From NCBI GenBank assembly GCA_023435945.1, contig JAEZLB010000370.1:1-13357 (forward strand): a stretch of DNA of 13,357 nt, in the 5' to 3' direction. The notes beneath the pieces were generated by a model that made no database searches, had not been told where the DNA came from, and saw nothing but the letters and a program-made list of their open reading frames with translations. Both the position numbers and the translations under genes were made by a program. This DNA comes from Pseudomonadota bacterium. GTDB lineage: Bacteria > Pseudomonadota > Gammaproteobacteria > Burkholderiales > Burkholderiaceae_D. Below, piece after piece: positions 6,080-13,356 of this stretch (the first letter of the stretch is position 1; every line of letters starts with the position of its first letter).

Positions 6080-6772
6080 GTGAAAAATCTGGCAGAAAGT
6101 CACTCGGACGCTGGTGCCGGCAGCCTGCCTGTCGAAGATGCGATGGGTCGGCAGCGACGGCGACTTCACGAAGCTTTTGCCGCCTTTGCGCAGGAAAGGG
6201 AGTTACAAGACAAGGTGCTGGATCTGGGGGCGATAGGGCATTCTCAGTCGGCGGACCGCCTGCAGGTAAAAGGGCGGCATAGTGTAGATCATCACGTCAC
6301 CTTTCATGATGTGCTGCTTCCAGCCGATCGTGAGCACCAGTCCGGCAATGTGGGCAAGCATGATGACCTGGGCATCGTGCTGGAGTTGCCGTTTGCCGAT
6401 AACGAATTCGACTGGGTGTTCTGCAATCGTGTGCTGGAGTTCGCCGGTGATACGGTACAGCAATTCATGGTGCTGAAAGAGATAACGCGTGTGGCGCGAC
6501 GTGGTGTCTTCGTTACCGCTTCGAACCGGCGCCACCCGGTGGAATTGAATACCGGCCTTGCTTTGCTGCACTGGCTCCCGAACCGGGCTTGGCAAAGTAT
6601 CCTGGCCTGGGGAGGTATTAAGAACATAGACGACTTGCCCAAACATCTCCTGAGTGCTGATGACCTGTCCAAGATGGCCAGCCTGTTGTCGGGGCACGGC
6701 TCCTTTGATATTGGCCATATCCGCTATCTTGGCATTAAGGCGCATTTCTTCTTGATGATCCGCAAGGATTAG
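6080..6772 (+). CDS. Class I SAM-dependent methyltransferase
   Basis: Probable cytosolic methyltransferase of the Methyltransf_11-like fold, 230 residues. The SAM-binding strand reads KVLDLGAIGHS (45-55), where the usual Gly-rich loop DxGxGxG is replaced by DLGAIGH. A second block, LELPFADNEFDWVFCNRVLEF (101-121), is the characteristic acidic-FD segment of the fold, followed by LKEITRVARRGVFVTASNR (132-150). The segment HPVELNTGLALLHWLP (152-167) resembles a subgroup of methyltransferases found in polysaccharide clusters. The frame opens at ATG 6032, but GTG 6080 has AGGAG seven bases upstream and is chosen. It is the only plus-strand gene between two minus-strand blocks and ends at a strong terminator. 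It may O-methylate a sugar of the repeat unit; the acceptor is unknown. Confidence 0.88.
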   Translation: MKNLAESHSDAGAGSLPVEDAMGRQRRRLHEAFAAFAQERELQDKVLDLGAIGHSQSADRLQVKGRHSVDHHVTFHDVLLPADREHQSGNVGKHDDLGIVLELPFADNEFDWVFCNRVLEFAGDTVQQFMVLKEITRVARRGVFVTASNRRHPVELNTGLALLHWLPNRAWQSILAWGGIKNIDDLPKHLLSADDLSKMASLLSGHGSFDIGHIRYLGIKAHFFLMIRKD

Positions 6773-7127
6773 CTGGGCAGCATTTTTAAAGCATGCTGAG
6801 TAGGCCGCCATTGTCAGTAAAAAAACCGGTACGGTGTACCGGTTTTTTTATGGCCGCTAACCAGGGCTAAGGAGCGACAGGGCGCGCGGCAGGCAGGTCA
6901 TATCCTATAAGCGCCGGGGCAGGGAACTCCCTAGTTCTTTTCATCCAGGAACGGATGCGGTTTTCTCCCGTATCCGGTAAGGGGGAATGTCGCCCGTCGA
7001 CTACCGGGCTAAGCAAGCGCAATGATGTCAGGCTGGCGCTGCATGAGAGCGGACGGAAGAGAGATAAAAGGTACGCTCGGCACAGAATTACCATTATTTT
7101 CGCCCGCGAGTAATGAGGTCGTGATTC
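6773..7127. other. Convergent intergenic region between methyltransferase and deacetylase genes
   Basis: 355 bases at which two transcripts converge. Apart from the terminator at 6818-6850 it holds a hairpin at 6952-6976 (9-bp stem with one G-U pair), the small palindrome AGGGAACTCCCT near 6911-6922, and arms GCCCG/CGGGC (6992-6996 and 7005-7009). No coding region is supported, although the deacetylase frame stays open for 87 further codons after its TAG stop. Confidence 0.55.
6818..6850. terminator. Bidirectional rho-independent terminator
   Basis: A perfect 15-bp stem with arms TAAAAAAACCGGTAC and GTACCGGTTTTTTTA around the loop GGT, 45 bases after the methyltransferase stop. The A7 and T7 tracts flank a GC-containing core, so it can stop transcripts from both sides: the methyltransferase from the left and the long deacetylase-end operon from the right. 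Confidence 0.93.
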
Positions 7128-7856
7128 CTAATAAAACCTTTCGGCCAGCGCGCCATTGCTCAAGCGATTTGATGGGGAAATGCGCGTGACCACATACTCC
7201 AGGAAGCGATCCAGGTCGCTCCAGGCGTCGAACTGGTCGATGTCGCGCGAGTGACCCCAAAGATGAAACACCTTCCCATGCAGACAGGCCTCGTCGAACA
7301 GGGCATATAAACGGTGTATCCAGCCTTCGTGACGTACTGCTGTTCTCAGGGCGCGATGGCGGCGGTGCCAGTGGCCGGTGCCCACAAAGTTGCGGAAGTA
7401 GATATTGCGAGCATGCGGATAGATCTGGCAGGTGGTCGGCATTTCGAAGGGCTGATTGCCGGCATCGAAGCGCAGGTTCTCGGTGGTACGCGCGTAACGA
7501 AAACCTGCGGCCCGCACAATAGAAACGTCAGCGGGGCGGTATTTTCCGCCGGGATAACAGAAACCCTGCACAGGTTTTCCCAGAATGTCCTCTAGCTTTT
7601 TCTTGCCTTCGGTGACCTGATAATACGAATCGGTCAGGTCGATGTACTTCAGAAAGCAGTGATCATAGGTATGCGATCCTACCTCGAAACGCGATGCCAG
7701 TTCACGCACTTGCTGCGCACTCAGCACATCAAAGCCTTCGCGATTATGTATCGGAACATAAAAGGTGCCCTGTAGCCCGTGCTTGTCGAGAAGATGGGCC
7801 ATTTTCATGTCGGAAGGATGTCCGTCATCGATAGAGCAAGTGAATACGGTACCCAT
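7128..7856 (-). CDS. NodB-fold polysaccharide deacetylase without signal peptide
   Basis: Metal-dependent carbohydrate esterase 4 (NodB-homology) enzyme, 242 residues, that removes N- or O-acetyl groups from sugars. Motif 1 is SIDDG (8-12; Asp10 as probable base, Asp11 as metal ligand). Motif 2 is SHTYDH (61-66; His62 and His66 as metal ligands). Motif 3 is FCYPGGKY (99-106), and the C-terminal motif is HLWGHS (198-203). The catalytic fold starts within the first ten residues and there is no signal peptide or membrane helix, so the enzyme probably works in the cytosol on a lipid-linked or nucleotide-linked precursor rather than on finished polymer. The frame opens 20 codons earlier (base 7916), but ATG 7856 has AAGGAG six bases upstream and is chosen. 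It is the last gene of the leftward operon, 117 bases after a GT4 gene. Confidence 0.9.
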   Translation of the reverse strand: MGTVFTCSIDDGHPSDMKMAHLLDKHGLQGTFYVPIHNREGFDVLSAQQVRELASRFEVGSHTYDHCFLKYIDLTDSYYQVTEGKKKLEDILGKPVQGFCYPGGKYRPADVSIVRAAGFRYARTTENLRFDAGNQPFEMPTTCQIYPHARNIYFRNFVGTGHWHRRHRALRTAVRHEGWIHRLYALFDEACLHGKVFHLWGHSRDIDQFDAWSDLDRFLEYVVTRISPSNRLSNGALAERFY

Positions 7857-7973
7857 GTGTAACTCCTTAGTACTGCAAAGTGCGGTAGAAAAACAACCGC
7901 AAGTCATGCGCCGCATGCCGGGGCGGGGTTGTAGCGCATGGCCGGGAACGAAAACCTGCTGGCCGCCATAAGG
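7857..7973 (-). other. Leader between GT4 and deacetylase genes with two small hairpins
   Basis: 117 bases on the operon's strand. It can form TGCGGT/ACCGCA (7881-7886 with 7896-7901, loop 9) and CATGC/GCATG (7905-7909 with 7913-7917, loop 3), then the strong AAGGAG ribosome site of the deacetylase. It may only be a spacer or may tune expression of the last gene; no clear promoter is seen. Confidence 0.35.
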
Positions 7974-9122
7974 CTACAGGTGGTCTTTCATCTTGATGCC
8001 GTTTGTCTCGCGCATGGCCACGGCGTAACGGCAGGCATCCAGCAGGCCGTTCGCCGCATTGTCGAAGTTGTATTTGCTGACCAGTGCCATGCTATGTTTT
8101 GAAAAGTTGCGGCACAGGTCGGGCTGCATCAGCAGCAGTACTGCGCGCTTGGCCCACAAATGGGCATCGAGATCGCAGATGAACCCGTTCTGTCCGTCCA
8201 GTACCAGCTCTCCCGCTGCGCCGGCATGCGGCGAGACGATGACCGGCAAGCCCGCGGCACACGCTTCATTGGCAACCACGCCCCATACGTCGGCTTCAGT
8301 GGGAAACAGGAAAATGCGCGCCGAACGGTAAAGGTCGGGAAGTTCGTTCTGCGATGCAAAGCCGTGGAAAGTCGCCTCTACGTGTTCGCTCATGCCGGCA
8401 GCCATGTGGCGGGCTGCCTCATCCAGTGGGCCGGAGCCGGCGAAAAGAATGCGGGTCTTGCGCTGTATGCGTTGCGCCACCAGCTTGGCTACTTCGAGTG
8501 AAAATAGCGGCCGCTTCTTGTCTTCCATTCGTCCGCAGAAAATGAAGTCGTACTTCTTCTGTTCCTGCCCGTCGGAGGCGAATGCACCATTGTCTATGCA
8601 CAGGCAAGACTGGAACAGGCGTTCGGCAGGAAGACCGTAGCTGCGATACAGACGGTCGCCGCCCTTGCTGGCAGAGACGAAGGTACTGGAACGCGCATAG
8701 ACGAAACGGCGCACCGCGCGATGTACGCTGGTAAGGGTTTGCTCGGAAATGTCGGTGCCGTCCGTCATGGGAATGTGGATCAGGCCCTTGGCTGCGGCAT
8801 AACCGAAGGCATACAGGTGGGTGGGATTGAAGCCATCGGTAACGACGAGGTCCGGCCTGAATTTACGCAGGCTGGAAATGACCGCGATGTTGTTGTGAAT
8901 GTAGCGCTCCCCCGCGTGATAAGCCCATTTCTTTACCGCGATGTAGTTCTCGGGCAGAAACACATGGTCGAAATCAAAGGGAGGTAAATCCCATGCCCGG
9001 TTGGGTTCACGCTTGGAGCAGAAGATGGCTTGGAAGCTTATACCCGCCACCTTTCCCAACCTGTCAAACACGGGAACACGATACGGTGGCGGCGTATTGG
9101 CGACAACTGCAAGTCTTAGCAT
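7974..9122 (-). CDS. Glycosyltransferase family 4 with Asp variant of the E-x7-E motif
   Basis: GT-B fold glycosyltransferase, 382 residues. The N-terminal acceptor domain starts MLRLAVVANTPPPYRVPVFD, a pattern common in GT4 enzymes. The C-terminal GT1-type domain has FIFCGRMEDKKRP (193-205), FAGSGPLDEAA (227-237), the motif region TEADVWGVVANEACAAGLPVIVS (about 275-297) and AAGELVLDGQNGF (302-314). The usual first Glu of E-x7-E is Asp278 (D-x7-E to Glu286); another Glu lies two residues earlier. The start has GAGAG seven bases upstream. It is separated from the preceding GT2 gene by 207 bases, so an internal promoter is possible. It probably transfers one hexose or related sugar to the growing lipid-linked unit; donor unknown. 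Confidence 0.9.
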   Translation of the reverse strand: MLRLAVVANTPPPYRVPVFDRLGKVAGISFQAIFCSKREPNRAWDLPPFDFDHVFLPENYIAVKKWAYHAGERYIHNNIAVISSLRKFRPDLVVTDGFNPTHLYAFGYAAAKGLIHIPMTDGTDISEQTLTSVHRAVRRFVYARSSTFVSASKGGDRLYRSYGLPAERLFQSCLCIDNGAFASDGQEQKKYDFIFCGRMEDKKRPLFSLEVAKLVAQRIQRKTRILFAGSGPLDEAARHMAAGMSEHVEATFHGFASQNELPDLYRSARIFLFPTEADVWGVVANEACAAGLPVIVSPHAGAAGELVLDGQNGFICDLDAHLWAKRAVLLLMQPDLCRNFSKHSMALVSKYNFDNAANGLLDACRYAVAMRETNGIKMKDHL

Positions 9123-9329
9123 CGATTGCTCTCACTAGGGATGACGATATTCACGCGTTCAGTTGTGTTGACCGGCTCTGTTTTTCCGGCGAAGTGGAGG
9201 TCGTTGCCGGAATCGCGCAGCACGCGTTGTTGGTGCTTCTGCCATGGATTAAGATGGGTTTAGTGTAGTGAAAGATAATGTATGACCTTTGCGTCGAAAC
9301 ATATTTAGCGCGACTTCAGCGCCGCAGAT

Positions 9330-10178
9330 TCAGTGCTGGAGCCGGTTCCAGCCGAAGAAGCCGTCCAGCCGCCCGCGCACGATGGCCATGCCGTGCGATA
9401 GTTCACTGCCCAGTTGTCCTTTCATCAAGGGACGCAGCACAGGCGCTATCAGTCCACGCAGAATGACCCAGGGCGGCAGTCGGTGTTTGGCATACAAGGC
9501 ACCGGTGCCGCGGGCCCGGCATCGCGCGGCAGTGCAGGCTTCGGGAGTGGGGGCCTGCACCGGCGTTACTGCATGGTGTACCTGCGCCATCGGCTCGTAG
9601 GCGATGACGGCCCCGTGGCGCAGCGCGCGCAGCATCAGGTCATGTTCTTCTGCTGCCCCAAACCACTGGCCTACGCCGAAACGTGCATCAAAGCCGCCGA
9701 TCTCGTCCAGCAGCCGGCGCTGCAGGAATATCGTGATGGAGGCAACCGGCACGTCGCGAAAGGCGGCTGAGCGTTTCCAGCTCAGCACTGGCGCGGTAAA
9801 CGGGGGCTCTCCCTGTTCCGCCCAGCTCACCGTCACCCCTTCTGGCGCCGGACGTATGGAAAATCGAGCCGCTACCCGCTGCAGCAAGGCCGGGTCGTAC
9901 CAGCAGTCGTCATCGGGGAATGCTATCCACTCTCCCTGGGCAGCGGCGATGCCGGCATTGCGTGCCGCGGCAAGATTGGGTGGATGGTGCTTCAAATGAC
10001 GTACGCTCAGTCCGGCCTTTCCGGCGTAGGCAATGTGTGGCAGCAGACGGTCGTCGGTATTCTGGTCGACGATGACGATTTCGAAATCCGAATAGGTCTG
10101 GGCGGCCAGCGAATCGAACAGGCGATTCAATTCCTGGGTGCGGCCGACCGTGGCAAGTATCAGTGAAAAGGCAGGCAT
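9330..10178 (-). CDS. Glycosyltransferase family 2 (GT-A)
   Basis: Inverting GT-A transferase, 282 residues. The nucleotide-binding N-terminus reads FSLILATVGR (4-13) with EIVIVDQNTDD (33-43); the metal-binding DxD is FPDDDCW (87-93); PNLAAARNAG (67-76) is the usual helix before it. The acceptor side has DEIGGFDARFG (158-168) and GAAEEHDLMLRAL (174-186), holding the likely catalytic acidic residues. There is no clear membrane helix, so it probably acts at the cytosolic face. Two ATGs lie six bases apart, at 10184 and 10178; AGGA is only 2 bases from the first but 8 from the second, so the second is preferred. It follows the other GT2 gene by 47 bases in the same operon. Confidence 0.9.
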   Translation of the reverse strand: MPAFSLILATVGRTQELNRLFDSLAAQTYSDFEIVIVDQNTDDRLLPHIAYAGKAGLSVRHLKHHPPNLAAARNAGIAAAQGEWIAFPDDDCWYDPALLQRVAARFSIRPAPEGVTVSWAEQGEPPFTAPVLSWKRSAAFRDVPVASITIFLQRRLLDEIGGFDARFGVGQWFGAAEEHDLMLRALRHGAVIAYEPMAQVHHAVTPVQAPTPEACTAARCRARGTGALYAKHRLPPWVILRGLIAPVLRPLMKGQLGSELSHGMAIVRGRLDGFFGWNRLQH

Positions 10179-10225
10179 TTTCATCTTCCTCAGTTCTTTA
10201 CCGGGCTCTGCTGAATCGGTGCGGC

Positions 10226-10981
10226 TTATCTTCCAGAGCCGGTTTGCAGTATGCGTTGGCGCCGCACGAAATAACGCAGGTAATGCATGGCTTTTTCCAG
10301 CGGGTGGCGTCCCACGTGCGCCAGGCGGACCATCATGTCTTCTTCCATGGCAGCCAGCCGGTTGCGCGTCGAGAGGCTGCCTTCATGTTCACGGAAAGCC
10401 GCCAGTGGAATATCGAGTTGTACGGGCTGGCTAAGGCAGGCCAGCTTGAGCCACAGGTCGTAGTCCATTGCATAACGCAGATTGTTGTCGAAGCCGCCGG
10501 TGCGCTGCATCAGTTCGCGCCGCACAAAGGTGGCAGGATGGGGAATGAAATTGCCGCGCAGCAGGCGGCGATAGGAAAAGCGCGGAGCTACCCAGCCTTC
10601 GGGATGCAAGTCGCCGTCGATATCGGTCACGGTGCGACCGAACAGCCAGCCGTGCTTGCCATCGTCCAGTTTGCGCGCCACCGTGCTCAATACATCCGGG
10701 CTCAGGTAGTAATCGTCCGAATGCAGGTGGGCGATTACGTCGCCGGTTGCCGCCTGAATGCCGGCATTCATCGCCTTGCTGATGCCGCCGCGTACATTCT
10801 CGATCAGCGTGTAGGGCCTTCGTAGCGATTGGATCAGCGCCAGCGTGCCATCGGTGGAACCGCCATCGACGAAGATGTATTCGATGTGGGGGTAATCCTG
10901 GATCAGCACGGATGTGATCGATTCCTCCAGGTAGGGAAGGCTGTTCCAGGTGCAGGTAATTATCGAGAAGCGGAGGGACAT
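10226..10981 (-). CDS. Glycosyltransferase family 2 (GT-A), WcaA-like
   Basis: Inverting GT2 transferase, 251 residues, close to the length of compact GT-A enzymes in O-antigen and EPS clusters. It has FSIITCTWNS (5-14), YIFVDGGSTDGT (35-46, donor-binding Asp39), GGISKAMNAGIQAATGDVI (65-83), the metal-binding LHSDDYY (86-92), and the acceptor block PHPATFVRRELMQRTGGFD (147-165) followed by AMDYDLWLKLA (171-181), where Asp173 is the likely catalytic base. The start overlaps the end of the upstream GT4 gene by 22 bases, with AGGA seven bases before the ATG, which suggests translational coupling. Sugar specificity cannot be read. Confidence 0.92.
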   Translation of the reverse strand: MSLRFSIITCTWNSLPYLEESITSVLIQDYPHIEYIFVDGGSTDGTLALIQSLRRPYTLIENVRGGISKAMNAGIQAATGDVIAHLHSDDYYLSPDVLSTVARKLDDGKHGWLFGRTVTDIDGDLHPEGWVAPRFSYRRLLRGNFIPHPATFVRRELMQRTGGFDNNLRYAMDYDLWLKLACLSQPVQLDIPLAAFREHEGSLSTRNRLAAMEEDMMVRLAHVGRHPLEKAMHYLRYFVRRQRILQTGSGR

Positions 10982-12225
10982 GGTTTTTCCTGCGTAAAAA
11001 TGGCATTGCCAGGAGGCATGCTGTAAAGCGCCAGTAATTGCTGAACGGCGCGGTCCGGGCCGCCGGTGCCATGGGGTTGTGCCGGATAAGGAGGACGTGT
11101 TTCATACTTCAGCAGATCCTGTACCAGGGACGGCATGTCCGGATGCAGGCGTAATTGGTCTGCTGCGCTGGCATAGGCAGCCTGTTCCGGCGTGGCCCCG
11201 TGGGCCAGTGCGAACACGGGCTTGCCCAGCAGCAGGCCTTCCAGCGTGGTGGCACCAAAAGGCTCCTCCCACAATGAAGGGACAATGACGGCATCCGCCG
11301 ATGCGACTAATTCCAGCGTTTTTTCGACAGTGCACCAGCCCGTGAAATGGACCTGCTTGCTTTCGAATTCCTTGCGCAATTGCGGCCCATCATTGCCATC
11401 GCCTACGACAGTAATGCGCATGTCCGGCCGCAGCAGCGGCACCGCATCGCGCAGGAAGGCTTCTATCCCTTTCACCTTGTACAGCTTGCCCGCTACGACG
11501 ATATGGAAGCGTGCATCGGTGCGCGGAGTTTGCGCGGCAGTTTCACGCGCATACCGTATCGCTTCGGTATCGACGAAATGATGGATGACCGTCCCCCATT
11601 GTCGCGCGCCCAGGGTGCGCTGCAGATTGCGGTGCAGCATGTCGGAGACGAATACTGTTTTATGGCGGATGAATCCTTCCGCGACCTCGCGCCGGAAGCG
11701 TGCCACGGACATGGTGGACAGCGCCTTCTGCACCGCATTGGGATTGGGGGAGCGGCAGTGTGCGCAGCTTTGCGGCGAAGTTTCCCGGCAGATCTGGCCG
11801 TTACGGAAACGAACGTCGAGCAGGCAATCGCTGCCCTGGTCGTGACGGGTCTGGATGAAATTGAGATGTGCCGGGATGTAGCGGGCAACATTCGGGAAAT
11901 GGCCGTGATAATGGATCACGTCATAACGGGCTGCATGCCGCATGATGGCACGAGCAAATCGCCTGGCAACCCAGGTACGGCGTTGCGGCAGGAAGGCGCC
12001 CAGGGTGGGTTCCTTCCATTGTATGAAATGGCCGTTCAGTTCACGGAAGATGCGGCCGCCGAACTGGAACTCGGGGTGGTTGATGTCGACGTCGTAGAAA
12101 TCGTTGCCGAGCAAGTCTACGTCATGTCCCAGCTGGCGCAGCGATTTGCACAGGGTCAGCACGTGCTTGCCTAGGCCGCCGGTACTGGGATGGGGAATGT
12201 CTTCGCTAACAATCAGAATACGCAT
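10960..12225 (-). CDS. Glycosyltransferase family 4 (GT-B) with Cys cluster
   Basis: Retaining GT-B transferase, 421 residues. The N-terminus MRILIVSEDIPHPSTGGLGKH carries the Gly-rich donor-side loop. Four cysteines (134, 146, 154, 157) form a possible metal-binding loop between the two domains. The C-terminal domain has IVVAGKLYKVKGIEAFL (242-258), VVGDGNDGPQL (273-283), the E-x7-E motif EPFGATTLE (321-329) and GKPVFALAHGATPEQ (334-348). It starts nine bases after the flippase stop, with GAG close to the ATG, and its last 22 bases overlap the following GT2 gene. It is likely to add a sugar to the lipid-linked oligosaccharide; donor unknown. Confidence 0.92.
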   Translation of the reverse strand: MRILIVSEDIPHPSTGGLGKHVLTLCKSLRQLGHDVDLLGNDFYDVDINHPEFQFGGRIFRELNGHFIQWKEPTLGAFLPQRRTWVARRFARAIMRHAARYDVIHYHGHFPNVARYIPAHLNFIQTRHDQGSDCLLDVRFRNGQICRETSPQSCAHCRSPNPNAVQKALSTMSVARFRREVAEGFIRHKTVFVSDMLHRNLQRTLGARQWGTVIHHFVDTEAIRYARETAAQTPRTDARFHIVVAGKLYKVKGIEAFLRDAVPLLRPDMRITVVGDGNDGPQLRKEFESKQVHFTGWCTVEKTLELVASADAVIVPSLWEEPFGATTLEGLLLGKPVFALAHGATPEQAAYASAADQLRLHPDMPSLVQDLLKYETRPPYPAQPHGTGGPDRAVQQLLALYSMPPGNAIFTQEKPCPSASR

Positions 12226-12234
12226 AAAGCTCTA

Positions 12235-13356
12235 TCAGGAACGGAAACGTCGTGCCACGGCCATCAGGGCGGCACGTTCATCAACGCTGACAACAAAGGC
12301 AAATCCTGCCAGCAGCAGGAATAGCAAAGCCATGCCTGCCACGGCAACTGTGCCGATCACGCCTGCCGGGAACACCCACTTCAGTGGCAGCAATACTGCG
12401 AAGATGACGATGCCGACCAGCATGCTTTTTCCATATCCGGCACTGACCGTCTCATGCAGCTTGAACGGAACGGTGCGGCCATGAACGAACCACAGGAAAG
12501 AGACGCCCAGCAGAATCGAGGCAGCAAGATGTGCAAAGGCTGCGCCAACGATGCCAGCCTGCAATGTCCCGATATAGACAAAGGCAATGCCGATCAGACC
12601 GCGCGCCAGCGCGAAATGCCCGGTGACCTTGGGATGGCCGAGTGCATCGTTGACCAGCGAAGGAATATTGGTCAGCGAATCAACCAGGTATGCCAGGGTA
12701 ATCAGTACCAGGACCGGATAACCCTGTGCCAGGAATTCTTCACCCACCCAGCGCTTCAGGAACTCATCGCCGGCCAGCACAATCATGCCGAGCGCCACCA
12801 GGTTGATGTAGGTGGTGTAGCGGATCGAGCTGAGATAGATGGGGTGCAGCTCGTTAAGCTTGTGCGATGCCGCCAGCGCAGAGGCGCGGGGATAGATGAC
12901 GCTGGATAGTCGATAAGTCAGCCCGAGTATGCGGCTGGACAGGGTTACGGGCACACTGTAGAACGTCACGGCTACCGGGCCTGCCAAGGCGCCGATAACC
13001 AGCTTGTCGCCGTGCTGATGAAGCGTCGATGCCAGTTTGCTTAAATAGGCGTAGGCACTGAAGGATGTTAGCGCGGCACGCACATCCTTGCGCGGCCAGC
13101 AGAATTCGAGGCCTAGTGAGAACTTGCGGATCAGGTGGCACAGGTAAAGTACATTGCAGGCGGAAATGATGACGCGCACCGCAATCACGCCGGCAATGCC
13201 AGCACCGGCCAATGCAGCGCAGGCGGATGCAATATTGACGACGATGCCGAAGAAGGCTTCGCTTTGTGCGGACTTGTCATAACGTTGCAAAGCCTGGGGG
13301 ACGGTAATCAGGTAATTCTGCGCCTGTGTCAGCGCGAAGCCGATAGCAGCGATCTG
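12235..13356 (-). CDS. wzx: Wzx-type oligosaccharide flippase (MATE/MOP superfamily), 5'-partial
   Basis: Polytopic inner-membrane protein that moves an undecaprenyl-diphosphate-linked oligosaccharide from the cytosolic to the periplasmic leaflet. The frame is open to the right edge; 373 residues are visible, so the first roughly 50-80 residues are missing. A TTG at 13290 is an internal Leu codon and not the start. The visible part has about ten hydrophobic segments with the short charged loops usual for this family. SAYAYLSKLASTLHQHGDKL and LSSVIYPRASALAA match the TM7-TM8 region pattern of Wzx/MOP proteins, and LITVPQALQRYDKSAQSE matches the loop preceding the central helices. Nine bases separate it from the downstream GT4 gene, so it heads, or lies near the head of, the leftward operon. 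It might belong to the RfbX/PST subgroup; substrate unknown. Confidence 0.9.
   Translation of the reverse strand, partial: QIAAIGFALTQAQNYLITVPQALQRYDKSAQSEAFFGIVVNIASACAALAGAGIAGVIAVRVIISACNVLYLCHLIRKFSLGLEFCWPRKDVRAALTSFSAYAYLSKLASTLHQHGDKLVIGALAGPVAVTFYSVPVTLSSRILGLTYRLSSVIYPRASALAASHKLNELHPIYLSSIRYTTYINLVALGMIVLAGDEFLKRWVGEEFLAQGYPVLVLITLAYLVDSLTNIPSLVNDALGHPKVTGHFALARGLIGIAFVYIGTLQAGIVGAAFAHLAASILLGVSFLWFVHGRTVPFKLHETVSAGYGKSMLVGIVIFAVLLPLKWVFPAGVIGTVAVAGMALLFLLLAGFAFVVSVDERAALMAVARRFRS

Noticed and set aside
6203..6811. 202-codon open frame on the minus strand under the methyltransferase
   Set aside because: Antisense to a gene with clear domain motifs and a strong ribosome site; its product has no recognisable motif and runs through the terminator side of that gene.
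9159..9245. 28-residue basic peptide frame on the minus strand in the GT2-GT4 gap
   Set aside because: No ribosome binding site and too short to separate from chance.
10163..10825. 220-codon plus-strand open frame
   Set aside because: Antisense to the two GT2 genes; a shadow of their codon bias.
11347..12174. 275-codon plus-strand open frame
   Set aside because: It lies entirely antisense to the GT4 gene at 10960-12225, which carries family motifs; the product shows no domain signature.
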